Positions 48,647 to 57,697 of a stretch of DNA of 64,000 bases are shown one piece after another. The number at the start of each line of letters is the position of its first letter. The first letter of the stretch is position 1. Position numbers and translations under genes: made by a program. The stretch spans positions 2,349,081-2,413,080 of the forward strand of contig NC_009012.1 of the NCBI RefSeq assembly GCF_000015865.1, given 5' to 3'. This DNA comes from Acetivibrio thermocellus ATCC 27405 (GTDB lineage: Bacteria > Bacillota > Clostridia > Acetivibrionales > Acetivibrionaceae). A model generated the notes under the pieces. It was not told the DNA's origin. It was given only the letters and a program-made list of their open reading frames with translations, and made no database searches.

Positions 48647-50494
48647 TTACGGCCAAAGTCCAATTATATTACCCTCACTATCCAGCCTGTATGTTGTTAC
48701 TTCTCCATTTATATCTACTTTTGACAATATTCTTTCTACTTGATTATTTGCCAATGCCTCCAATATATCATCTGCTAACTCTTCATTATTATTCAATGCT
48801 TTTAAAATTCTGTTATCTCTTGAGCGAGAACCCATTAACCAAGAATCTGACATTTGTTTTCCATCTCTTGTCTTTGCACTCAGTCCCGCTTTTCCAAATT
48901 TTGCTTCATCAATCACATATTTAATATTTGAATTAGGATTCTTGTTTATATATATACCGTCTATCCCTTTTGTAATTTTATCATCCGGTGAAGTCGGAAC
49001 CTTACCTCCTATCCGCTCCAAATCATACCCTGCTTCTTTCAATTTTGGATTATTAATAAGATTATCATCTGCCAGATACTCTCCATAATTGCCTTTTTGT
49101 TTGTTCGTAGCTTTCTCAAGGTCCAAATCATCAAATCCCATTTTGGGGTTATAGTCTGCATTATGTACCAATATCCCTTTTTTCCCAACATGATAAGTAT
49201 GAAAATCATCCACTTTGAAGTTATAAACCTTAACAGGTTCATCTGTTATCTCAAGCTTTTTCTCTTCCACCACCAAAAGATTGCCTTTTGAATCAACCAA
49301 CTTATCTCCTACTTGCAGTTTTCCCGCTTCAACAAAACCCACATCTTTTACATAAAACGGATGCTCAAAGGTTGTCTTGATTACCTCTCCATTGATTGCC
49401 AAATGCAAAAGCTCCGTCGTATCTCTCACATATGTCTCAAGCACTGTCTTTTCCGCTACTTCAAAAGTCTCCGGATTCGTCGCAATTACCTTGTCCCCTG
49501 CCTTGATATTCTCTATCGCAACCAAGCCTGCCACAGTCAATATCATTGTACCTGCAACAAAGCACTTCATTGTAGATGCCGCCCCGGCAGTGAAAACAGC
49601 CAGCGCGTTTACAGCAATCTGGAATCCGTTATAAAATGCATTGGAATGCAGCTTCCGGTTAAATTCAACCAATGCATTGGATGGATCAAACAATGATACT
49701 CCCATTGCCAGCATGTCAAATCCATCCATACCAAACGAGAGTGCTGCCGTAACCTTTGATGTAACATTTATCGCTTTTCCCACTGTGCTCATACATTGGA
49801 TACTTTTCCCTGCTAGAGCTCCCAAAGCACCAAGCCCGGCACATGCCGCTCCTGTCACAGCCCCGGAAATTGCTCCGCTTAATGCCCCGTCCGCAAATCC
49901 TTCCAGAAACGATCCTCCATTTATCGCAGCGGCTATTCCTCCAACCGCTCCCCCTATCAATCCTCCGGCCAATGCTCCCCAGAATGCTCCTGCCAGTACG
50001 ACTCCCAATATCCCGCCTGTCAAAGCCGCCGCTATCCCCAATCCTGCAATAACTACCGCCGCAACTACTATTTTAGCAATGGATTTCCAATTCTCTTTAC
50101 ACCACTCCGCAACCGACTTTAAGCCGTCCTTGATTTTTTCCCAGCCGCTTTTCTCGCTTTCCGGTTTTAAATAATAATATTCTTTGTAAAAATTTTCTTT
50201 CCGTTTATTGATAAGCTCAGCAACTTCTTCATCGATACGTACTACTTCCGATATAAACTTCTCGCTTTCACTGCAGAATTTCTCAAGTGAATCAATTTTT
50301 CTATCCTGAGTCTGGGAAGATGCCTGTATGGAACTTATTACTTCATCCAAATTGCATACACTTCTGTTGATATTGAGCGTTTTCCTTTTTAATGCTGATA
50401 ACTCCGACTTGTAATCCACCACAGATTTCTTGACTTCATTTATCAATCCGGGCATTTGGTTGATTTTCCCGGCATATAACGTTAGAGTTGCCAT
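48647..50494 (-). CDS. toxin module 9: intact LXG-like/Hint/PoNe DNase toxin (615 aa)
   Basis: Full-length representative of the array. Residues 1-125: LXG-like helical domain (M-A-T-L-T-L-Y-A-G-K start) probably recognised by the type VII machine. About 140-230: Gly/Ala-rich hydrophobic stretch. Cys 311 to V-H-N-A 446: pretoxin-Hint autoprotease with T-T-F-E-H-P-F and H-T-Y-H-V. 447-615: PoNe DNase with G-N-Y-G-E-Y, G-I-D-G-I-Y-I, Y-V-I-D-E-A-K-F-G-K-A, Q-M-S-D-S-W-L. The Hint likely releases the DNase after export. No good ribosome site precedes the ATG (only GAG at -11), so expression may be low. PoNi-2 follows. Confidence 0.9.
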   Translation of the reverse strand: MATLTLYAGKINQMPGLINEVKKSVVDYKSELSALKRKTLNINRSVCNLDEVISSIQASSQTQDRKIDSLEKFCSESEKFISEVVRIDEEVAELINKRKENFYKEYYYLKPESEKSGWEKIKDGLKSVAEWCKENWKSIAKIVVAAVVIAGLGIAAALTGGILGVVLAGAFWGALAGGLIGGAVGGIAAAINGGSFLEGFADGALSGAISGAVTGAACAGLGALGALAGKSIQCMSTVGKAINVTSKVTAALSFGMDGFDMLAMGVSLFDPSNALVEFNRKLHSNAFYNGFQIAVNALAVFTAGAASTMKCFVAGTMILTVAGLVAIENIKAGDKVIATNPETFEVAEKTVLETYVRDTTELLHLAINGEVIKTTFEHPFYVKDVGFVEAGKLQVGDKLVDSKGNLLVVEEKKLEITDEPVKVYNFKVDDFHTYHVGKKGILVHNADYNPKMGFDDLDLEKATNKQKGNYGEYLADDNLINNPKLKEAGYDLERIGGKVPTSPDDKITKGIDGIYINKNPNSNIKYVIDEAKFGKAGLSAKTRDGKQMSDSWLMGSRSRDNRILKALNNNEELADDILEALANNQVERILSKVDINGEVTTYRLDSEGNIIGLWP

Positions 50495-50598
50495 TTTATT
50501 AACTCAAAATTATCATCCCAATGCTTGCAATCCGTGGTTGCCTTATAATAAATTGCAATTAAACTAAATTGGAACATAATCCAAAACCCTCAGTAAAA

Positions 50599-50639
50599 AA
50601 TAATGCCAGGAAACTTTTCTGCCTTTTCCTGGCATTATT
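50599..50639 (-). terminator. terminator hairpin upstream of toxin module 9
   Basis: AATAATGCCAGG ... CCTGGCATTATT followed on the minus strand by TTTTTT, a complete intrinsic terminator. It isolates the toxin from upstream transcription, so the 100-bp conserved leader should hold the toxin's own promoter. Confidence 0.75.
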
Positions 50640-50688
50640 ATATTATTTCTATTCTGAAAAAGCAAGTAAAACGTACCTATTTTACAAA

Positions 50689-50842
50689 TCAAGCCGCCGC
50701 CAGCTCGTTTTCCTCCTCTTCTTTTCTCCTTTTTCTTATATTATAATCATAGCAACAACTATTGACGTGATTAATACTGCAGACACCGCTGCAATAACCC
50801 ACAGCCAGAAAAATCCAACATGTATATTCCTTATCTCCTGAA
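50689..50842 (-). pseudogene. Ig-gene tail fragment upstream of toxin module 9
   Basis: Same tail as at 11022-11172: W-L-W-V-I-A-A membrane anchor and basic C-terminus, joined to the IS630 scar at the same place. Shows that 9.7-12.7 kb and 49.3-52.4 kb are segmental duplicates. Confidence 0.75.
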
Positions 50843-50848
50843 AGCTGA

Positions 50849-50971
50849 ATTGTTCAGGCAATACGTAAATACTTTATGACTGTACAAAGCTCCTTTGCAA
50901 AAATCAAGCGGCTTTGTGCGTATATCGTATATATTAATTCTTTACAAGCTACTAACTCTTTGAAAACCTAA
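50849..50971 (+). pseudogene. C-terminal scar of an IS630-family transposase, second copy
   Basis: Identical reading to 11182-11304 (I-V-Q-A-I-R-K-Y-F-M) and the same fusion to a truncated primase. Confidence 0.65.
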
Positions 50972-51748
50972 ACTATATATTTTCTTAATTTCCGCTTCAT
51001 CAAGCGGAGGATTGCACCTTGCGTTGTTTTCTGCAAGTAATGCCGTATAGATGCCTTCCTCCGTCATTCCTCTTGCTCTCATACTCCCGGCAAGGCTCGT
51101 CAGGGTGCTATTGCGGCTGCCTTCCTTAATCTCTGCTATAATACTGCTACCTTCAAAGGGTGTAAGCAATACTTCCTCCCTTTCCATGAGCTTTAATAAC
51201 CATGCTGGAGCTTCTGCCGGGGTTCTGTCAAAGGGAGAATGTCCTTCTAACCATTGGTACTGATTACCGCTTACATGAATGCTTGGAGCCACGACAATCA
51301 GTCCACCTGTTGAACGCGTATCAAGACCCGATGCAAACTTGGTCTTATTTGGGATACTCCGGCCTTTAGGGTATTTAAAGACATAGTGCCAACCTCCACT
51401 TCCTGTAACAGCAGTAACCGTATCCGGGAGTTTTCCATGTGTTGCTTCAAGTGCAGATATGGTTTCATCACCGCCATCATCCACATCAAGTACCAGCCAG
51501 TCAGACTTCTCGCCTGTAGGAATGCCTATATTGGCATTGGGGGTTTTCGTCCACCATTTCCTTATTTGCTCAACATAAGCAGTGGAATTCTTGTACCAGC
51601 CGGTATATAACGGATGCTTTCCTTTGCTGTCACAATTACTCCCTTCCTTGCAGGAGCAGGAGCCATCCTCACAAATCCAATGCAATGGTATGACTGGGAT
51701 ATTTGCTTCTGCGTATTTTAATGCTGCGTCCATCATTGTCACTTTCAA
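50942..51748 (-). pseudogene. truncated primase-polymerase, copy 3
   Basis: N-terminal PrimPol domain only, cut at the same residue (E-A-E-I-K-K) and with the same foreign tail as copy 1. TTG 51748 is chosen for the same reason as in the full protein. Point differences to copy 1 (for example Y-Q-W-L-E-G-H instead of Y-E-W-I-K-D-H) show the duplication is not brand new. Confidence 0.8.
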
Positions 51749-51872
51749 ATTCTCACCTCCTGTCGTGCTGAAATAAATTGAGCCCGACAAATAGTTTTTT
51801 AAGACTATCTGCCAGGCTCTATAGGTGAGTCATTCGCTCCCTTTGCGGCTCTGTGCCAGATTTATTCACTTT

Positions 51873-52010
51873 TTACCCCGCCTTTTTCTCCAGCTTTACT
51901 TCAAAAACCTTCCTGCATACCGGGCATTTGATTTCAACATCAGCGTAATCGGCATCAAATACCCTGTGATTGCAGTGAGGGCAGCGGACTGTGTACTGTT
52001 TCTTACTCAC
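51873..52010 (-). CDS. 45-residue zinc-ribbon protein, copy 3
   Basis: GTG start overlapping the RHH stop by 8 bp; both C-x-x-C pairs kept. Slightly diverged from copies 1 and 2 (V-R-C-P-H-C-N-H-R-V end conserved). Confidence 0.76.
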   Translation of the reverse strand: MSKKQYTVRCPHCNHRVFDADYADVEIKCPVCRKVFEVKLEKKAG

Positions 52011-52392
52011 CATCCCTCACCTCCGGTTTCTTAGGCTTCATGTGGCTTGCCATCTTCATCATCACAGGCTCTAAAATCTCTCCAACCATGTAATGAACCA
52101 TTGGTGAGTAATTCTCCTTTGTTTCGTCAAACAGCTTCGAAAGAAGGTCATAGAGATTCTTTATGTCCTCTTCTGTGGCATCTGCGGTAGACACTTCAAT
52201 AAAAATCTTGGCACCGTCACGCTTGGCGATATGGTCGCTCACATACTTCTCCAGAGCGTATCTTGCTATGCTTGATGTGGTAACACTTGCTTCCGGCATT
52301 TGTGCTTGAAGCTCACCAACAATAGCGTCCAATTCATCCGACTGCCTTTGTGTAAGCCTTACCCGTAACATACTATCCTTTTCTGTAGACAT
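52003..52392 (-). CDS. ribbon-helix-helix-like protein, copy 3 (129 aa)
   Basis: Same as copies 1 and 2, with changes confined to the C-terminal tail (S-H-M-K-P-K-K-P-E-V-R-D-G-E). AGGAGG before the start; promoter at 52424-52453. Confidence 0.8.
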   Translation of the reverse strand: MSTEKDSMLRVRLTQRQSDELDAIVGELQAQMPEASVTTSSIARYALEKYVSDHIAKRDGAKIFIEVSTADATEEDIKNLYDLLSKLFDETKENYSPMVHYMVGEILEPVMMKMASHMKPKKPEVRDGE

Positions 52393-52423
52393 CATTGCGC
52401 CTCCTGTATTTCTCATTGGTTTT

Positions 52424-52453
52424 ATTGTATCACTTTGTATTACTTGTTGTCAA
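52424..52453 (-). promoter_or_regulatory. sigma-A type promoter of module copy 3
   Basis: TTGACA, 18 bp, TACAAT on the minus strand, identical to copy 2. Confidence 0.75.
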
Positions 52454-52586
52454 GTATAGATAAAAAGAAACCCAGCTTACCGTTTTAGTGGTTTGCTAGG
52501 TATTAAGTATTAATTGTGCTTTACGATTCAGGTAAGTGAAGCTACTTCATGTTAAATCTGTCTAAACATAAACAATGATCAACCTT

Positions 52587-52865
52587 TTAACAATAATATT
52601 TTATTAAATCAGCTCTAAGTTTCTCAACAAAATCCTTCTCATCCACATCTATTGAAAACAGGTCACCATCTTCAAATAGATTATTTTTAGCCTCTTCATA
52701 GTTACTAGCAGATTCAATAACATAAGCTCTAAAAGCCTCTATAAAAGTAAATCTATAATAGCTTCCTTTGTTTTTATTATGATACAATTTATTACCGTTA
52801 ATCTCCACAACCTCGAATCCTAGATCATGTAAAACATTATCAATTTGTTTCAAAATATCATTCAT
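52587..52865 (-). CDS. immunity protein of orphan module 10, identical to that of module 3
   Basis: Same 92-residue Imm59-like protein as 20334-20612, 13 bp downstream of the matching CT. The whole block from the RHH promoter to the toxin linker is duplicated without visible change. Confidence 0.7.
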   Translation of the reverse strand: MNDILKQIDNVLHDLGFEVVEINGNKLYHNKNKGSYYRFTFIEAFRAYVIESASNYEEAKNNLFEDGDLFSIDVDEKDFVEKLRADLIKYYC

Positions 52866-52878
52866 AACCCCACCTTCT

Positions 52879-53201
52879 TTACTTAAGTATGTTGCCATTC
52901 ATATCATAACGTATTGTCCCTGTTGAACCTGATGATAATTTCCAATATGCATTTCCACCATGGTGACCTGAACCTGCTGGATGATACTGCAGGAGTTTGT
53001 CTCCACCCCAATTGACCTTAAATCCTCCACCATCTTCAAAAAGTATTCCTTTTAAAGAGCCATCACTTAGCGGCTGAGGGTTATATCCGTTGTTTTTTAA
53101 ATAATTATATAACTCGTCAGGAGTTAAATTCTTTAGTTTACTCGGGTCATTAATAAAATCATCTAAGCTATCAAGGTTTTTTAGAGTACTACTCGTTCCC
53201 T
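52879..53201 (-). pseudogene. orphan toxin domain (module 10), cut at the linker by IS110-2
   Basis: Same CT as module 3 (L-D-D-F-I-N-D-P-S-K-L ... G-H-H-G-G-N-A-Y-W), but the linker stops at G-T-S-S-T: immediately upstream of AGGGAACGAG the IS110-2 right end begins. In module 3 the same base is followed by the normal K-Y-V and Hint. This comparison fixes the IS110 insertion point to the base. Confidence 0.8.
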
Positions 53202-53268
53202 CACTACAGGGATTATATATAGTATATAATCCCTGTTACTATTTATCAATTTAAATTTACAAATATTC

Positions 53269-54498
53269 CTAATTATTTCCTTCTTCTTCTTTCTTCTCAT
53301 ACGGTCTATACTCTGTCTTTGTCTTCATCATACCGTAGATTAATCTTACAAGCGTTCTTGATATACATATAAGAGCCTGTGGCTTGTTTTTACCCTCTTT
53401 GACCTTCTGTTCAAAATACTCTCTGAATACTGGATGCCTTGGCTTTCCTGAAGGTGATACAGCTACCATTTGTATAGCCAAAAAATGAAATATAGCATTT
53501 AACTCTCTGTTTCCATTTCTACACCTTTCTTCCTTACCTTTACCTGCTGAACTAAAATGTACAGGCGCTAACCCCATAAAACGAGCTAACTTATCTGAAT
53601 TTGGAAATCTGTTAATATCACCAATTTCAGACACAATCTTTGCTTCTGTGATAAGGTCTATCCCTGGCATAGTTTGCAGCTTATACCCTGTCTGTGGCAA
53701 TAATTTTCTTAACTGCTTTTCTATGTCTTTTAATAGCTCTTGATTGTTCTTAATATCTTTTACGATGTTTCTTACTATTGTATCTCTTTCTTCCTGATAC
53801 CCCTTCTGTGTATTTCCATCCTTTTTAATCATATCAATAATTGCATGAACACGCTCTATCTTGAATGCCTGATGTACTGCTTTTATTGTTTCATAAATTT
53901 GTTCTGGTGTAGTACACCAAATATGCTCTGGTGAAGGATAGTTCTCCCAGAAACACAATGCACTTTTTCCATCAATTTGTGAAAAGAACTTCTTATAGGA
54001 TGGGTAACCATAAGACAACTGACTATGTAATTGATTTTTGTTCATAACATTATATTTGACTATTATTTCTCTTCTTTTTACCAACTGTCTGATTGCCCAA
54101 TATATATCCTCATGTTTTGCATCCTGTAATGTATCCACCATATCCCTTAATACCCTTGCAACACAATAGGCATCATAAGAATCATCCTTGTATATAATAG
54201 GATTTGAAAGTCTTATTGCACTGGTATATACTGGATTCACATGTTTGACTTCAAACTTTCTTCCTGTAAGATATGAAGCCAGATTACGGCCAAAACCTCT
54301 GGTATCCTCAAGCCCAAATACAAAGTCCTTTGTACCGCATATTTTCCTAATCTCCTCAACAAATGCTGGAAACTTGGATGGTTTGTTTTCAAAGTTGACT
54401 TCTCCGATTTTTTCCATCCAGCAATCAATCACAACTGCACAATGCTTTTCCTTGTGCATATCTACCCCTACAAAGCATATATTTCTTTTATTATAAAT
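53269..54498 (-). CDS. IS110-family DEDD transposase 2
   Basis: About 409 residues from the proposed AUU start (54498) or 396 from ATG 54459. Same motifs as element 1 (F-V-G-V-D first Asp upstream of the ATG, G-L-E-D-T, D-D-S-Y-D-A-Y; T-M-P-G-I-D; G-L-A-P-V-H-F-S-S-A-G-K), with roughly 80 percent identity by eye. The conserved upstream stretch I-Y-N-K-R-N-x-C-F-V-G supports the longer start. Confidence 0.85.
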   Translation of the reverse strand: MYNKRNICFVGVDMHKEKHCAVVIDCWMEKIGEVNFENKPSKFPAFVEEIRKICGTKDFVFGLEDTRGFGRNLASYLTGRKFEVKHVNPVYTSAIRLSNPIIYKDDSYDAYCVARVLRDMVDTLQDAKHEDIYWAIRQLVKRREIIVKYNVMNKNQLHSQLSYGYPSYKKFFSQIDGKSALCFWENYPSPEHIWCTTPEQIYETIKAVHQAFKIERVHAIIDMIKKDGNTQKGYQEERDTIVRNIVKDIKNNQELLKDIEKQLRKLLPQTGYKLQTMPGIDLITEAKIVSEIGDINRFPNSDKLARFMGLAPVHFSSAGKGKEERCRNGNRELNAIFHFLAIQMVAVSPSGKPRHPVFREYFEQKVKEGKNKPQALICISRTLVRLIYGMMKTKTEYRPYEKKEEEGNN

Positions 54499-54641
54499 AT
54501 GTATCCTCTCCTTTTCTTATCTCCACTAAGCACATCGGCAACCTCAATTTAAGAACGTTAGCTTTTTACAGCCCGCAAGGGAACGACAGCCTATCTGTTC
54601 TTCGTGTGACAAATTACGTGATTAAAGCATCACGAGCCTTT
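54499..54641 (-). ncRNA. candidate IS110 bridge (guide) RNA 2
   Basis: Leader with the same conserved blocks as element 1 but without its extra hairpin. The plus strand carries AAGGGAACGA at about 54579-54588, identical to the target AGGGAACGA at this element's right junction; the RNA would pair with it. The base after AACG is A here and C in element 1, as in their respective targets. Confidence 0.5.
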
Positions 54642-54944
54642 ATTGACTACACTTTTTTGATGATGATACCGTCACCATTCACTAAAGTCCAGTCTTTTTA
54701 ATTTTTTACTTGCTTATATACCTTAATCTGTCACTATTTTTGTTCACATAAAAACCATAACTGTTAGTGATTATCTGATTTATGCCCTACTCTTAATTTA
54801 TAACTGCCCTTTTTTCCTTGTCGCTCAATGCTTTTCTGACTTATATAAATTTGAGGTTAATGCTTAAAAAAATTTTTAACTACAAAAAGAGACCGAACAT
54901 AATCGTCCAATCTCTTCCCGTTAATCCATCTTTATATGTTTATA
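54642..54944. other. intergenic DNA left of IS110-2
   Basis: 300 AT-rich bases between the IS110 left end and the recombinase-like gene; no gene or clear structure recognised. No sign of the Hint sequence expected if the insertion site were intact. Confidence 0.4.
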
Positions 54945-55502
54945 CTATTCATAAATACGAAACAACTGCCCCTGCTCCTTTAATGCTCTGTAAAGGGTGC
55001 TACTGCTTACCCCAGATAACTTTGCAATTTCCTCTGTGGTAAATAACTTGCTTGCATACAGCTTTAATGCTGTTTCTATCTGTTCCTGAGGTATCTTTGG
55101 TCTTCCTACTACCCCTTGCTTTCTTGCCTCTTCAAAGGCTAATCTTCTTTTCTTCTCAGCATAATATTTACTGATTTCTATTGAACCTTGAAGTCTGTCG
55201 AAATACTCTAAACCATTTAGAAATGGCTCCATTATACTATGTATCAAGATACCAAAGTCTTGCAGTTCCTTTAGTAGATGTAATAGTTCACTTCGCTTTT
55301 CTGCTAAATCTGTTACTGTTCTTAATACTATTGCATCCCCTGGCTCAATATTCTCTAAAAGCGCATCTAATTCATCTTTATTATCTGCTGTATCAATGTA
55401 TATGTTATCTTCTGATATATTCTGTTCTTTTATATATCTAAACAAGCAACTGTTATCTTTGAACTCACCGCCTGTATTTTCAATAAAATATGCGTATACC
55501 AT
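54945..55502 (-). CDS. serine-recombinase-like protein lacking the catalytic serine (185 aa)
   Basis: N-terminal resolvase fold (about 1-130: Y-A-Y, A-I-V-L-R-T-V-T-D-L-A, L-L-K-E-L-Q-D-F-G-I) and a C-terminal resolvase HTH (F-T-T-E-E-I-A-K-L-S-G-V-S-S-S-T-L-Y-R-A-L), with a V-G-R-P-K linker. Where active enzymes have R-V-S-T near residue 10, this protein has F-I-E-N-T, so strand cleavage is unlikely. It may act as DNA-binding regulator or partner of an active recombinase. The ATG follows GGGGGGAGAGG. A second small gene lies upstream on the same strand. Confidence 0.7.
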   Translation of the reverse strand: MVYAYFIENTGGEFKDNSCLFRYIKEQNISEDNIYIDTADNKDELDALLENIEPGDAIVLRTVTDLAEKRSELLHLLKELQDFGILIHSIMEPFLNGLEYFDRLQGSIEISKYYAEKKRRLAFEEARKQGVVGRPKIPQEQIETALKLYASKLFTTEEIAKLSGVSSSTLYRALKEQGQLFRIYE

Positions 55503-55768
55503 TATTCCTCTCCCCCCTTTGTCAAAACCTCTTACAATTTAGGAATATATATACCCTTTGAGATTAAATCAATTTCTTATAATTCTTATCTACTTATTGC
55601 CAAAATTACTCCTTATTCTTTTTTCTTCATAAACTATCTCTATATCAACCGTTTTGAGTAATAGATAAACTTGAAGTATTTTGGGAATGAACTTGTTTTA
55701 TACCCAAAACATATATTTATGTATTCCTTAAACCACCTGAGATATTTTCTTTCCCAAAACCTCAACTA

Positions 55769-56119
55769 TCACCTGTAACAAACAACCTTTAAGTAATACC
55801 AATCCTGCATATCTCTCTTGAAATTCACGTATTCACTTTCATTTTCTGCAATCTGCTTACCACTGTATATGATAAGATAGCTTATATCCTTTTGCTCTGT
55901 GAGCTGTTTTACTCTTTTTGTAATATCTTTTATACCCCCAAAAGTTATAATGATACTGTCTACTTGGATATTCTCCTGACAACATGCTGTTGTTAATTGC
56001 GCTACCTGTGCTGCCATTACTTCAAGGTCTGCTTTTGCCGTACTCGCTGGTCTTACTGCTATTATTGCTTTAGGCAACAACTGCACAGGTGGTCTTACTG
56101 TTCTTATATCTTTACTCAT
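55769..56119 (-). CDS. 116-residue protein upstream of the recombinase-like gene
   Basis: Starts M-S-K-D-I-R-T-V-R-P-P with GAGGGGAG upstream. It has a basic Pro-rich N-terminus, then an alpha/beta stretch (S-I-I-I-T-F-G-G-I, Y-L-I-I-Y-S-G-K-Q-I) and an aromatic end. No family recognised. It could be the N-terminal half of a split recombinase-like system with 54945-55502, 266 bp downstream. Directly upstream lies a truncated IS21 fragment. Confidence 0.5.
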   Translation of the reverse strand: MSKDIRTVRPPVQLLPKAIIAVRPASTAKADLEVMAAQVAQLTTACCQENIQVDSIIITFGGIKDITKRVKQLTEQKDISYLIIYSGKQIAENESEYVNFKRDMQDWYYLKVVCYR

Positions 56120-56133
56120 TATTACTCCCCTCT

Positions 56134-56482
56134 CTTGTATGGATTAAGTTTCGGAAAGGCTGTTTCCTTCTTCACTTTCGGTGGCTTCTGGTTCCAGTCC
56201 ACTTTGTCAAGATATGCTCTCACCGTTTTGCGATCATGGCCGGTTTCTCTGGCTATCTGGCTGATATTTTTCCCTTCCTCAAAATACATTTTTCTGATAT
56301 CCTTGATTTGGGTCATTGATAGCATCCTCCAATCCTCCTTGTAACTGATTTGGTCGATCAATCACAAGGATATTATTTTGGTGTGGTGCCTTCAATGGCC
56401 TTTTGCAATAGTGGGGAATTCATAGTTGCAAAACTGGGGAATTTTTTTTGCAACTTTGTCCGTTTCTATTTTGCAATAAATA
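56134..56482 (-). mobile_element. istA: IS21 left-end fragment (same element as IS21-1)
   Basis: 349 bp matching the first part of IS21-1 in reverse: terminal TATTTATTGCAA, the TTGCAAAA/TTCCCCA repeats, and the first 62 or so codons of istA (M-L-S-M-T-Q-I-K-D-I-R-K to L-N-P-Y-K). It is cut at 56134. Its outer end sits inside the RHH gene copy 4. Confidence 0.85.
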
Positions 56483-56729
56483 GGTCGTAGAGATTTTTTA
56501 TGTCCTCGTCTGTGGCATCTGCGGTAGACATTTCAATGAAAATCTTGGTACCATCACGCTTGGCGATATGGTCGCTCACATACTTCTCCAGAGCGTATCT
56601 TGCTATGCTTGATGTGGTAACACTCGCCTCCGGCATTTGTGCTTGAAGCTCACCAATAATCGCATCCAATTCATCCGACTGCCTTTGTGTAAGCCTTACC
56701 CGTAGCATACTATCCTTTTCTGTAGACAT
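56483..56729 (-). pseudogene. ribbon-helix-helix-like gene, copy 4, truncated by the IS21 fragment
   Basis: First 82 codons of the RHH protein, intact through the DNA-binding part, then replaced after N-L-Y-D-L by IS21 end sequence. Zinc ribbon and primase are absent here. AGGAGG before the start is kept. The DNA-binding domain could still be made. Confidence 0.78.
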
Positions 56730-56760
56730 TATTGCACCTCCTGTATTTCTTGTTGGTTTT

Positions 56761-56790
56761 ATAGTATTACAATGTATTACATACTTTCAA
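56761..56790 (-). promoter_or_regulatory. degraded promoter of module copy 4
   Basis: TTGAAA, 18 bp, TACTAT at the position of the TTGACA/TACAAT promoter in the other copies; both boxes have lost one match. Confidence 0.5.
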
Positions 56791-56867
56791 GCATGGATAA
56801 AGAAAAAGGCCACATCAGCCGTAACTGTGTGACCAATAATTTTTGTTTGAAAAAGTGTTGGAATTTT

Positions 56868-57671
56868 TTATTTTGTTTTATACATAATACGATTTTCATT
56901 ACTAAATATTTTTCTTAATTCTTGTTTGCCCTTTTCGAATTTATCATTTTCCGAAATATAAGAATGAATATCATTACATAATGATATTATGTAGAAATCA
57001 TTTTCTTCGAACAAAATGTTATTGCTAATTTTATTGATATTTTCTATCATTTCACTCGAAACTATATCCTTTTTTATAATATTGTACGCAAATACATCCC
57101 ATATTTTAGTTTTGTACTCTCTTATATTTAATGCTAATGCATCTACAATATCTCTTTCTTCTTCATTTAGCTTAGGAGTTTTTAGCCCAGTAAGAAATAA
57201 ATCAGGCATTTTCTCTTCATCTAAAATCATTCCCATTCCATATTCAAGTTCTAATCCCAACGTTTTAATGAAATTTATAAAATCACTTAGCTTACTAAAT
57301 GAAAAGTCTTTCTGGAAATTGGGGTCTACCAATAAAATCATACGTGTTGGAAAATCATCTTTACGTGATAATAAAATTTCTAATGAAATATCTGTATCCG
57401 AAAAATAATTCTTCCTTTTCAATTTCTCGAAAAATATAGCAGTAATATCGGAGTATTTGTACTTACGCATTTTCTCTAATGCTTTAGCAGAATGTACATA
57501 TGAATATGTTTTACTTTTATTTCCTTCATTAACACAATAACCAATGTTTGTATATACTGTTTGTAGATAATTTGATACAAAATTTGATACCTCAATTATT
57601 TTTTCAATAATAGTACTATCATGAAACGTCGGATTAAAGAAAAATTGTATTGCATACTTATTGTTATCCAT
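56868..57671 (-). CDS. putative immunity protein of toxin module 11 (267 aa)
   Basis: Starts M-D-N-N-K-Y-A-I-Q-F-F-F-N with AGAGGTGA upstream (ATG 57671; the longer frame has no better site). Alpha/beta, Asn/Lys-rich, with G-M-G-M-I-L-D-E-E-K-M-P-D-L-F and I-V-D-A-L-A-L-N-I-R. Long for an immunity protein; Imm52-like is possible but not established. It lies 26 bp after the intact toxin, so it should be its antidote. Confidence 0.66.
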   Translation of the reverse strand: MDNNKYAIQFFFNPTFHDSTIIEKIIEVSNFVSNYLQTVYTNIGYCVNEGNKSKTYSYVHSAKALEKMRKYKYSDITAIFFEKLKRKNYFSDTDISLEILLSRKDDFPTRMILLVDPNFQKDFSFSKLSDFINFIKTLGLELEYGMGMILDEEKMPDLFLTGLKTPKLNEEERDIVDALALNIREYKTKIWDVFAYNIIKKDIVSSEMIENINKISNNILFEENDFYIISLCNDIHSYISENDKFEKGKQELRKIFSNENRIMYKTK

Positions 57672-57697
57672 ATTTTCACCTCTAAACAATAAATTGC

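Larger units (their letters stand above)
53202..54641 (-). mobile_element. IS110-family element 2
   Basis: Right end at 53202 (CACTACAGGG), directly after CGTTCCCT of the toxin linker. Just inside the right end is a perfect 12-bp-stem hairpin (AGGGATTATATA/TATATAATCCCT), likely the transposase terminator. Left end about 54641 by comparison with element 1. No terminal repeats. Host DNA beyond the left end is not Hint. Confidence 0.75.
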
